Shown: positions 9,261 to 18,780 of the stretch, in pieces
How positions within the stretch are numbered: the first letter of the stretch is position 1
Layout of the letters: the number at the start of each line of letters is the position of its first letter
Assembly: GCF_000143415.4 (NCBI RefSeq)
Contig: NW_003314422.1
Span: 56,467-120,466, forward strand
Direction of reading: 5' to 3'
Length of the DNA stretch: 64,000 nucleotides
Source of the DNA: Selaginella moellendorffii
Taxonomy: Eukaryota > Streptophyta > Lycopodiopsida > Selaginellales > Selaginellaceae
Notes under the pieces: generated by a model
The model's database searches: none
Told to the model about the DNA's origin: nothing
What the model saw: only the letters and a program-made list of their open reading frames with translations
Program-made: the position numbers and the translations under genes

Positions 9261-12200
9261 ATGTCTTTCGATCCCACGTCCGTGTTGCCAGCGGTCATTG
9301 CCGTGCCTATCAACGAAGCTTTCAAGCTCCTCATATCCGGGGCCTCCAAGTACTGGAATTTCCCAAGCGCGTCCAAGGCTGCAATTAACGAGTACACGCC
9401 TATCTACAATCTTGCACTAATGCGTATTGCGGCCGTACAAGATCATGCTTCGGATGAATATCAAACACTGACTCGTTTTTGCGATTGTTTCAATGAAATG
9501 GAGCAGCATATCAAGAACGTCCACTCAGCTCATCCCAGGTAACATCCTCATCTGGAAAAATTCTGGAACACTAAACATCACTCTACTGCAGATACATCGG
9601 GGAGATTTTCCGCTTCTTCGGCGCCAGATCTAAACTCGACAGCTTGATGCCTATCTTAAACGCCCAGCAAGTTCTCGAGCGGCCTTTGGCTCTAGTCCAC
9701 TCTCAGCAAATCCAGGCTTTGGACTCTCGGCCGCCCCATGAGTTTCAGTACCGCTGCCAGCCCCCAAGTCTTCCTCCAGGCATAAACTACTTGATTGTTG
9801 GAAGAGACGAGGAGTTTTCCAGGTTCAAGTCACTGCTTCTGGACGAGGGAGGGCCAGAAAGGATTGGCTTGTTTGGCCCGAGCGGCGTTGGGAAGACGTT
9901 CCTGGTGACCCATCTGTGTCGCGACGGGGAGATCGCCAGTCATTTTGATGGCATCATCTGGATCAGTTTTGATTACAGAGAGCGCTTCGATACGTTGGTC
10001 ACTATGCAAGCAGACATACTTTCTCGGTTGACAGGGAACGATCGGAGGGTAGCATCGGTTGCAAATGGAAGCAGGGAGATTTTCAACTTTATAACCAGGA
10101 GCAGCCTCAAGAGATACATGCTTGTTTTGGACAATGTATGGAAAAAGAACTGGCTGCATCTTTTAGATCAGGAAGGTGACATGGGGAGGGGGAACAAGGT
10201 GGTGGCCATCGCCAGCAATGCCAAGCTATTTCCAGAGGATAGGTGGACTAGTGTCAAGTTGGATCCTTTGTCTTTTGATGATGGCTACAAACTCATTTGC
10301 ATGCAAGCGTTTGGAGGAGAAGACCAGGTCCCAGACACCCTTGATAGAGATTATGTGGAGAAGATGGTTTGGCTGTGCAGTGGAGTTCCCAAGGCTCTTC
10401 AGGTGATGGGCAGATATATGAGAAGAAACAAGGATCGTCCTTGGTTTTATTGGCAGCATGTTCTTGACAATATCAACAGGTGGGAACTGGATGAATGGAA
10501 GGGCATATTTGAAATGGTGAAACTGAGTTTTATGGAGCTGGACGAAGATGCGCAGCTGCTCTTTTTTTCCCTCGCCCTGTTAAGAGATCCCTGGGATGAA
10601 TCGAGCTTATTTCACCTGTGGCGAGCAATGAGGTGCTCAGAAGACGATAACCTTTGTTTTGAGTTGCATAAATTCAACGATGCCATCTGCAGGCTAGAAG
10701 ATGCATCGTTTGGGCAGCGGCAGTGGGACGATCAAATCGTTGTCGACGATCTTATGATGAGTTTTGCTGACTACATCATAGACAACGAGCCATTATTTTT
10801 TACCACTTTAAAGATTTGCAGAGACACTCAAGGATATCTAGTTGTAAGTCAACCCAATGCTGAACAGATTGTGCTTGTCAATAAGATTACTTCCCAGCCT
10901 CTCATTGAAGCTCCATCGCTTAGGTTCCTGCGTTGTCATGTAGCAACTTTCACGGAATCTTTTCTGGGGAAACTTGTGGAGCTCAGGTACTTACACTTGG
11001 AGTCATGGTGTAGTGGCTTGTGGAATGCTCTTCGGAAGCTTTCTAAGCTAGAGGCACTCAGAATAGTACTACGGGGCAGAGAAGCGGATGCCGTTATTGA
11101 TCTCAGCTTTCTGCATGGGATGCATAACCTGAGCGAATTATACATTTACTATTACAAACTTCCAGTGGTAAACTTTGAGTTTGTGAGGAAATTAAGAAAG
11201 CTGAAGGTTTTACGACTTGAAGATAAACATGTGAATGTCAGATACGACGGGAAACTCAGGTGTCCTAAAGAAGATCTTATTCTCTCCAAAAACGCACTGG
11301 AATTATTCAAAACTTTCAGTGGGTCTAAGATGCTAACAATGCTACATCTTGGAGCTATTATTCTTACAGAGCTGCCGTGCCATATCAACTTTCCACGTCT
11401 CACTAGCTTGCAAATTATGGTTGCGTCAAGATCCCTACCACCCAGCTTTGAAGAGCTTCAGAACTTGGAGAGCCTGGAATTAGACGGTTGTGGAGTGCTG
11501 GAAGAAGTGCCACGGTTGGGCAGGCTTTGCAACCTCCGGCAGCTTCAAATTTCGGGCTGTCCTACAATGGAACGCATTCCTGACTCTGCTCTTCAAGATG
11601 GTTTAGTGTCCTTCCCACGGCTTGAGCGCCTCAGCATTTCAGACTGTCCAAAGCTGGCTCACCTTCCTCACGTACAATCCACGAGACCGCTTGTTGTCCA
11701 CCTGGAGGCACTACCAGCTTTAAGACAAATCGACGAGCAGTTATTCATTGATCCTCTTATTATTGATAACTGTGGGTTGATCCAAGAGGTTAATGTTGGA
11801 AAAAGCTTGCGCCGAGATCTTCCTATCTCCGTGTGTGAGAGCATAGACGACATTCCAGTGATAGGCAACCTTACACTAGGGGAACGGATACCCCCCATCT
11901 TCAATTTGATTGAATTCTCTACCTCGATGATGCTGCACATTATGGAGTGTGAGAAGCTGCTGCTACAAAAGCTTCCCAAAGCTCTTCCTATGCTTCGTAA
12001 GCTCTCATTGGACAAGGTGACATCTTTGGTGGAGATTAATGACATGTTCTTGCCAAGACTGGAACGACTGACGATCTTAGATTGTGAGATGCTGCACAAC
12101 ATTTCAGCTAGATTGCCATCACTCAAAGAGCTTGTGCTGCAGAACTTACCATCTTTGTCAAGAATTAATATGCAATCTGATCCAGAGGCAGTTTCAGATC

Positions 12201-12811
12201 CGGACAAGCTGTACAGCGTTCCAGCTCTTCCTTCTACAGTCATGAGGATTGAACTAGTGGCATTACTATCTTTGGTGGAGATTGGCGGCATTATGCCGTC
12301 CAAAAATCTCGAAATGCTCATAGTATCGGATTGTGAGAAGCTGCGCAGCCTCCCAGCTCAATCTCTCAATGCCACCACGGCAGATCATGCAAAAGGCTAT
12401 CGGCTTGTCTTAAAGAACTTGCCATCTCTAGTCGAGATTGGACAAGGTTACAGCATGTCAAGGGTGAGTATCTTGCACTGCGAGAAGTTGCACAGGGTTC
12501 CCTCCATTTCTGGGATGACGGAACTTCGACTGAAGAGTTTGCCATTGCTGGTCGATATCGAGGAAAGCTGTGCGGTAAAATTGTACATTTCGGACTGTGA
12601 GCAGCTGCAAAGAGTTCCTCCCATGCACGGACTTGAACGCCTTTCGCTGAAGAATCTACCATCCTTGATCCAGATTGATAGAGGTTCTCTATCCACAATC
12701 ACACACTTGAAGATCTCGGGCTGTGAAAAACTAGACGAGGCAGAACAGATTGCACAAGAGTGGGAAGAAAGTGACGATGATGAAGCAAGCTGTCTGACAA
12801 GGAATTTTTGA
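9261..12811 (+). CDS. NB-ARC-LRR disease-resistance (NLR) protein
   Basis: A 1165-residue intracellular immune receptor with exons 9261-9538 and 9592-12811. The N-terminal ~130 residues are helical and lack a TIR domain; they loosely resemble RPW8-type helices, but I am not sure. The NB-ARC follows: P-loop Gly-Pro-Ser-Gly-Val-Gly-Lys-Thr at about residue 187, kinase-2 Leu-Val-Leu-Asp-Asn-Val-Trp at about 268, RNBS-B-like Lys-Val-Val-Ala-Ile-Ala-Ser, GLPL-like Ser-Gly-Val-Pro-Lys-Ala at about 355. The usual MHD triplet reads Val-Asp-Asp at about 475. LRRs run from about 535 to the end, with recurrent Leu-Pro-Ser-Leu-Val-Glu-Ile and Ser-x-Cys-Glu-Lys-Leu phrases, and a short acidic tail. NLRs bind ADP/ATP and trigger cell death on effector perception; that is family knowledge. 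Confidence 0.88.
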
Positions 12812-12961
12812 TATCTAAGGAGATAAAGAACAATCCATTTTGATTGCAATACAGGTTCATAAACTACAAAATCAATCGAAAACAATCAGAGCCGAGAAAA
12901 TCAAGAAACTCTGACCAGCTCTCCGCAGATTTCTAAACGCTGTCCTTAAAGGAAAATCCAA
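12812..12961. other. Short convergent gap, NLR / phosphatase
   Basis: 150 bp between the stop codons of two convergent genes. Their 3' UTRs and termination signals probably overlap here. AATAAA-like A-rich words occur, but none is decisive. Confidence 0.5.
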
Positions 12962-13567
12962 TTATTTGCCGAAGTTTTGTAATCGCCACTTCCGCACAAC
13001 CGGCCTCACATCCTCGACCTTCGCAAGGCCGAGCAAAAACGGGACGAGGTCCAGCAGCTCGCGATCACCGGGGTTGTCCCAGAAGCTCGAAACGGGCACC
13101 CAGTTATCCAGGTTCCACACACACTTAGACTCGGAGTCGTCCACAATCACCACCCTCTCCATCCCCCGCCCCAGCATCGACAAATCCTTGACGTGCCCAA
13201 CTTCGCTGCTCCAGCTGCAATGCTCGGTATACAATCTGTGCGCAAACAATCTTCCCTCGGGGTCGAGCTCGTCCAGGATCGGATCCGCGATGCGCCGGTC
13301 GCACGACGTGAAGACGACGATCTCGTAGACACGGGCCATTTGGCGGAGGAAATCGTCGACAAAGGGGCGCTTGAGAGTGAGAAGTGTGCCATCGGATCCA
13401 CGGACTTTGGAAACGAAGTCGTACCTCTGGTCGGGGCTTGTGACGCTCGAGACGAGCGTGTGATTCATGTCGAGAACTAGGGTTGGCTTGCCTTCGTGCT
13501 CGGGGCGCTGATCGGGTGGGATGAGAGGACGCCATGGCCGCGGCTCGGAAGCTCTCGCCAATACCAT
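12962..13567 (-). CDS. SCP1/FCP1-like HAD phosphatase (NLI-interacting factor type)
   Basis: Intronless 201-residue HAD-superfamily protein of the small CTD phosphatase type. The order of motifs fits the family: motif I Leu-Val-Leu-Asp-Met-Asn-His-Thr-Leu-Val at about residues 30-39, motif II Val-Phe-Thr-Ser around 87, Tyr-Thr-Glu-His-Cys near 114, Lys-Asp-Leu-Ser near 126, and motif III Val-Val-Ile-Val-Asp-Asp-Ser-Glu around 139. The canonical motif I is Asp-x-Asp-x-Thr; here the second Asp, the general acid/base, is Asn. Family members dephosphorylate phosphoserine, often on the RNA polymerase II tail. It is divergent from the small basic protein gene 75 bp away and convergent with the NLR. 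Confidence 0.78.
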   Translation of the reverse strand: MVLARASEPRPWRPLIPPDQRPEHEGKPTLVLDMNHTLVSSVTSPDQRYDFVSKVRGSDGTLLTLKRPFVDDFLRQMARVYEIVVFTSCDRRIADPILDELDPEGRLFAHRLYTEHCSWSSEVGHVKDLSMLGRGMERVVIVDDSESKCVWNLDNWVPVSSFWDNPGDRELLDLVPFLLGLAKVEDVRPVVRKWRLQNFGK

Positions 13568-13642
13568 TCTCTCTTCTTCTCCAAAACCCTGAAAAACCCT
13601 TTGTAATTGTAAGACCTTTAATAGTGGGGGTTTTTAGGGTTT
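13568..13642. promoter_or_regulatory. 75-bp bidirectional promoter region
   Basis: Only 75 bp separate the ATG of the leftward phosphatase from the ATG of the rightward small basic protein. It holds CCTGAAAAACCCT and GGGTTTTTAGGGTTT, telo-box-like AAACCCT repeats in both orientations, which in plants mark promoters of growth-related genes. Confidence 0.5.
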
Positions 13643-14121
13643 ATGGCGATTCGCTTCTCTGGCTCGTCCTCGGAGGTGCTGCGCGTCTTCAACCGGGCGG
13701 TGGATTTGCTGGCGAGCAGCGCGCCGGAAAGCGACCAGGAGCTGCTGGAGATGGTGAGGAAGGCCAAGAAGGAGCAGGAGAGCAACATCTTCCATCCGCC
13801 CAAGAAATTGCGCACTGGTAAGGCATTTGATCGAGGGATTGATTGATCGACGTCCTTCTATGGCAGCGCGCGCGGCTGGAGATAGCGATTCCACTGCTCC
13901 TGCTGCTACTGCTACTGCTGCGGCGTCCAAATTGGGAGCATCGTCTCGCCCATCTGACCAGCAACAGGTAGAATTCTACTCCCTCTCTCTCACACTCACA
14001 AATTTCTTGGATCCAGGCCTCTAACCAGCCGCCAAAGCCGAGTGGATTGGTGCGATTGGGCTCCAACGCCGGCGTCGCAAGGGGGCGCGTCGAGAAACCC
14101 AAGCGCAAGCCAGGGCGGTAA
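13643..14121 (+). CDS. Small basic protein, unidentified
   Basis: Three exons (13643-13817, 13867-13967, 14017-14121) give 126 residues. The N-terminal half is helical and charged (Arg-Val-Phe-Asn-Arg-Ala-Val-Asp-Leu-Leu, Glu-Met-Val-Arg-Lys-Ala-Lys-Lys-Glu) and ends in Pro-Pro-Lys-Lys-Leu-Arg. An Ala/Thr-rich linker follows, then a very basic tail (Arg-Gly-Arg-Val-Glu-Lys-Pro-Lys-Arg-Lys-Pro-Gly-Arg) that could be a nuclear or nucleolar signal. Both introns are 49 bp, GT-AG, with matching phases. I do not recognise the family. A nuclear role is inference. Confidence 0.6.
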
Positions 14122-14235
14122 TGCCCAAGAGCCCTAAATCTGCGAATATGCTGGATGATGCTTATTTAAAAAGCTCACAGAATATTCTTGTAACGGCACT
14201 CGAATATTACGTTAGAATGTTAGGGTTTATGGCCG

Positions 14236-17200
14236 ATGGCGGACGATATTTTGGAATTCGTGCGCCATCGCGTCTTCCCCGAGCGCCTGCACGCCATCGA
14301 TGCGTCCATGAAGCTGCCATTCGCTCCCTCGCTTCTACTTGCAGCGTGCGATGATCCAGAGCAGCGGCATTGTGTGCTGGGGAATTTGGAAGATCACAGG
14401 TGCGTTTCGCGAGCGCTCGAGTATGCGCGGCTGGATTACGGGGAGATCTCGTGTAATATCGGTGCCGAAGCGGAGAATGCCGCGCCTATGGACGAAGATG
14501 GATTGCTCGATGGCGGGGAAAGTCCGGACGAATGCCTGGCGTTTGAGCAGGCTACTGAGGTAATCTTCTAAGTTTTAAAGGATGTCTTCCTTCTTTTTGA
14601 TGGATCGTCTCCTTTTTTATAGAAAGGGCGCGTTGAGCTTGTTATAACATCCTTGCTAGGAAGAGCTTCAAAAGCAACCTCGAATTCCAGCATGGGCAGT
14701 ATTTGGAATAACACGGCATATCTATCCGAGCTAAGGTTGCTTCTTCCAATCGCTGTTTCACGTTGTCCAGGAATTTTCACTCCAGGTTGAATTCTTTTCT
14801 TCTTCTCTCTCTCAAGTCTTACATTCAATGTTTTTTTTTTCTGCAGAGCTACTCGTCAAAAGCTTGCTGACTGCTGCCTGTGGCATAGAGCTTCTTGTCA
14901 CAACGCTCGCAAACAATCCATCCCTGGTCGAGCGAGCTCCAACACTCCTGGTGGACCTCGTGAAACGGGAGTTAGATCAAGAGTCAGCCCGTGAAAAGTC
15001 GCCTGCTGAGCCTCGTTTTAAGCCGTCACGCGAGATGGAAGCCGCCGTGTGGACGCTGTTCAAGCTTTGTCAGGTCTCTCGTTCGTTCGCCTCGACTTGC
15101 AGAGACGCGATGGTGGAGGCAATGGTTCTCGAGGAGCTGGCATTACTGGTGACTCTGGAGGTTTTACACGACGAGTTCGAGTTCCTATCAGAAGTTCTGT
15201 TCAAGAGCTTTACACTTGGTGGAACGGTACATAGCTTATTGCCATGGTTGGCGCAGTATCTATCGTCGAGAGAGAAAAGTTTGCTGCCACTTCCGCGTAT
15301 GACCGACAAGGAGGGTCTCTCGACGCCATCCGAAAGATTTGTTAACAAGGAATGGGTGACTTGCGAGCTCAGGAAGGCCTTGCTGAGGCATGCGAGGAGG
15401 ATAAAACAGAAAAAAGGATGGTGTCCTGAGCTATATGCACACTTGAAGATATATTGTGTCTTGATTCGAGTTGGAGACATCTCGCCATCGTTTGAAGAGG
15501 TACTCAAGTTTTCTTTCTTGTTTTGGTTCTGGCTTAATCTTTCGGCATGGCTGCAGAGTGATTTCTGGTTGAAAACAATTGCGCAAGACAAAACAAAGCC
15601 ACCCTGTTGTTCGCAACGTATTCTCGAACTTGGAGTTGCATATTTATGTTTGGTACCAGGTCTAGCTGGAAGCCCAACGAGACTGCTGTACCATGGATGT
15701 GTGTCGTACTTGCTCTCACCCGTGAAGCAAGACAGCGGTTTTTCATCGACTGTGGAGCTTGCCATATGGTTGTCGGTGCAGCTATTTCTACGAAACTTGA
15801 ACAACATAGCCCAGGTAAATCCAGTACGCGCGTCTTTTCTATTCTATGCTCTTACTGTGTGGCAGTTTGTTAGGGAGTCACTTGGAATCCACGTGACAGT
15901 GCACCATGGTTTGATGCATGATTTTGCGTCGGCTGCTGGAATAACGTCCGACCCGTCGCTGATTGCAAATGCCGTTGCTGCACTTCGGCCTCAAGGTGCT
16001 CTTGCTGGGAACGTGTAATCAAATCACCATTTACCTTTCTCATTGACTGACTTTTGATTCTTGCAGGAAACAACAGAGTCGTGCACTAATGTGTCTCACG
16101 CAACTACTTCACGCGGGTACGTTCAGTCGGTGCTTCACGGACATCCTAGGTGCAGTAATACACAGTATTTCAAGAGCACGCGAGCCTGTTTGTCGTGTAA
16201 GTTGGCCTCTGGAGTCTTTATTTTTCTTTTCTTTTTTGTCTTACAAGCTTTGCGTCGATTCTAGGAGGTAGTGCACTTGATCCAATCTTATATGGATTTA
16301 CCGGTTCAACAAGGAAATGCCAAAGGCCCTATATTCAAAGCGGTCGAGCTGGAGACGTTCTTATTGGATGCCATATCTCCTGGCAGCTTGTCTTTTTATA
16401 ACAACTGTTCGGATGATGGTGAGATTCTTTTCCAGATTATTCATGTCATTAGCTCGCTCTCTTGCAAATAGGTCTGCGGGAAGCTGTCGATCAGGCGCCG
16501 GCAGTTCTCGCGACATACTTCATTCTCTGCAGAGAACACCTCCTCAGAAGTTTGGGTGTTGACGACGATGTAAAGTGGTGGCCGGATTTGGTCTCAGGTA
16601 CACCTTGGAGGCTGGTGCTCTCGTACATGGAGAAGTTCTCGTCGCAATACGAAAATCTTCTTCCTCAGGTAAGAAATCACCAAGTCAAATTCATGCTAGA
16701 AGCCTTTAACGTTTGTATCTGCTGCTCCTAGTGGCTCGCTCTCGCAACTGCACTCTTCCCTGAAAAGTTCATCGTACTCAACCATCTTGACCAAATGGAA
16801 GCAACGGACAGACTTATTGATACGGTAGGCGTCGACGTCGCAATGACCGACGAACATGCGGCAGACAGGGACTCTTTATCAGTGGACGCAATTCAATCGG
16901 CAAGAAAGAAGGCTCCAAGCGAACCACAACTTATTCTCCGTGTTCTGGACGGAATGCGTCGGCGAGCTTCTAGCTATGACTGGAAGTTGACAGACGTGGT
17001 TGGAAAGCCCAGCTACTGGACGCTAGAGAGCACTCTTATCAAGGAATTGCTGCCGTTTTTATTGGACCCAACGTGCCCGCATGACGTACAGGCAAAGTTT
17101 TGTAGCTGGTGGTACGCTTTGCCAGATGCTGCGAAGGAGCCTCTGATCATAGTCTTCTTCAAAGCGATTAAGGTCTCTGGCTCGGCCTATACTGGTCTCT

Positions 17201-18171
17201 TGAAGGAAGACACGCTACTGAGCTACAGAACTTTGGTCCGGGATCCCTTGCTTTTCTTATCGTGCGACCCGAGGCTTTTTCGTACGCCGATGCTAGCGTT
17301 TTACTTGGACACGCTAATGGAGATCCTGATAGTGAACAGGAGGCTGTGCGAGGCATCGATATTGGAGTCTGGGAAAGATGGCCTGAGGCGTGAAGAAATC
17401 GCCACGGCACTCGTTTCTCAATACAGGTATAGTTTATAGTTTTCAATTTTCTTTCTCGAGAGAGTAATTTTGTGTGCATGCAGCGCTGTCTGCCAGATTC
17501 TACTGGAGCGTTGTGATTTAAGCCAGGGGAAAGAGTCTTTGTCGATGGCGATGAACAAGCTTGTTTGTAAGACGGTGTCATCACTTCTTACAGTGAACTC
17601 TCTACTTCTGAAGCTGATACATTTCCAGGCAAGTTTTTCCTTATCCCGTTTCATTCTACAATGCGCATTTCGAAATGTTTTGCAGGGATATGATTCAACG
17701 CGTATACCGGTGATGCTAGAGCATGTCCCTGCAATGGTCCACTGCCTTGATTTTCTAGACGAGTTATTACAACAGCAGCAGCAACACAAACAAGTTTTTG
17801 CCATCCTTCTCGCCTCGCACGTCACTCGCTGCTATCCCGAAGCCAATCTAAGCTTCCAAGTGGCAGAGAGGGTAGGCAATTATCCACACATTGTTTTCAT
17901 TGATACAAGCAATCTGTGTTGTGTGCCTCAGGTAGTCTCTCATGTTACATACATCCTGTCCAAGGTCGCTGGCAGCAGCGAGTTTTTAGCGCAGATTTTG
18001 CAGCCCGTCGCAGAGATTGCCACCACCTTCCCTGTGCTCGCTCCAAAAGTGGTGGCCATCTTACAGTCGTGTAGTCGAGCTGGAGCTTCGTTGAAGGCAG
18101 GAGGCCCTCCTCGAGACGCCAAGCTCGAGGCGGCCGCAGTGGGAGCTCTCGGCCTTGTGGTGGGAACTTGA
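14236..18171 (+). CDS. INTS2: Integrator complex subunit 2
   Basis: A 1097-residue helical-repeat protein in twelve exons: 14236-14559, 14623-14785, 14847-15499, 15557-15814, 15866-16014, 16067-16196, 16265-16418, 16472-16668, 16732-17426, 17484-17628, 17686-17871, 17932-18171. The C-terminal section with Gly-Tyr-Asp...Leu-Glu-His-Val-Pro-Ala-Met-x-x-Cys-Leu-Asp-Phe-Leu-x-Glu-Leu-Leu and Lys-Gln-Val-Phe-Ala-Ile-Leu matches the conserved INTS2 block as I know it from animals. Integrator binds RNA polymerase II and processes snRNA 3' ends; subunit 2 is a scaffold. Length is close to the animal protein. Intron 17629-17685 has a GC donor (GCAAGT) and is 57 bp with no stop, so it could also be read through. 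The intron donor at 16015 is weak. No catalytic motif is expected. Confidence 0.78.
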
Positions 18172-18780
18172 CCAAGCGAAAAGAAAGAGGTAAAGCGACT
18201 GGAATCGCAAAGCAAAGCTCCAGAGACAAGGATGCATTTGTTAAGAGGAGGAGGCAGCTCTTTCTAAATGCCTGATTATGTGTAAGCAAGACAGCTCCAA
18301 GATGGAAAGTGTGGCTTCTTCTGTCTTTCTTTAACTCCAAAGTAGGTCACAATTCAACACCAAAGATGCGCTGCAAATGAACAAATACAGGAAAAGAGTG
18401 GATCAGTGGCCATCCGACAACTTGTGCAATGAAGGGCTGTAGGGCAAGGGCAAGGGAGTGTCAGGTGGTCATCTCTTCCTCCAATCGATCCTTTGTGAGG
18501 ATCTTACAACGGTTCATCTATTCCACATAGCCAGCAATATAAGATGACACTTACAGCCACATCTGGCATAAGAAACTATTCTTTTTAATAAGTAAAGAAA
18601 GATAATTTGTCTTGTAAAGGGCTTTAAGAATTTTGTGCTGGCCAGTAGCTTGTTGTAGACGTACTATGGAATTTGTGGCAGATAATCCATTAAAATAAGG
18701 GATGACATAAACTATAAGAATATTTTAAGAATATTCCATGGTCTGTGCAGTAATGTGTTCATTGGAGCAGCACATTCTTT
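18172..18780. other. INTS2 3' flank
   Basis: No further gene seen. It presumably holds the INTS2 3' UTR, then changes from host-like to AT-rich TE-like sequence near 18,550. Confidence 0.5.

Noticed and set aside
11668-12321. 217-codon minus-strand frame inside the NLR
   Set aside because: Antisense shadow of the LRR region; Ser-rich as expected from complement of Leu codons.
15070-15807. 245-codon minus-strand frame inside INTS2
   Set aside because: Crosses several GT-AG introns of the sense gene and has no domain signal.
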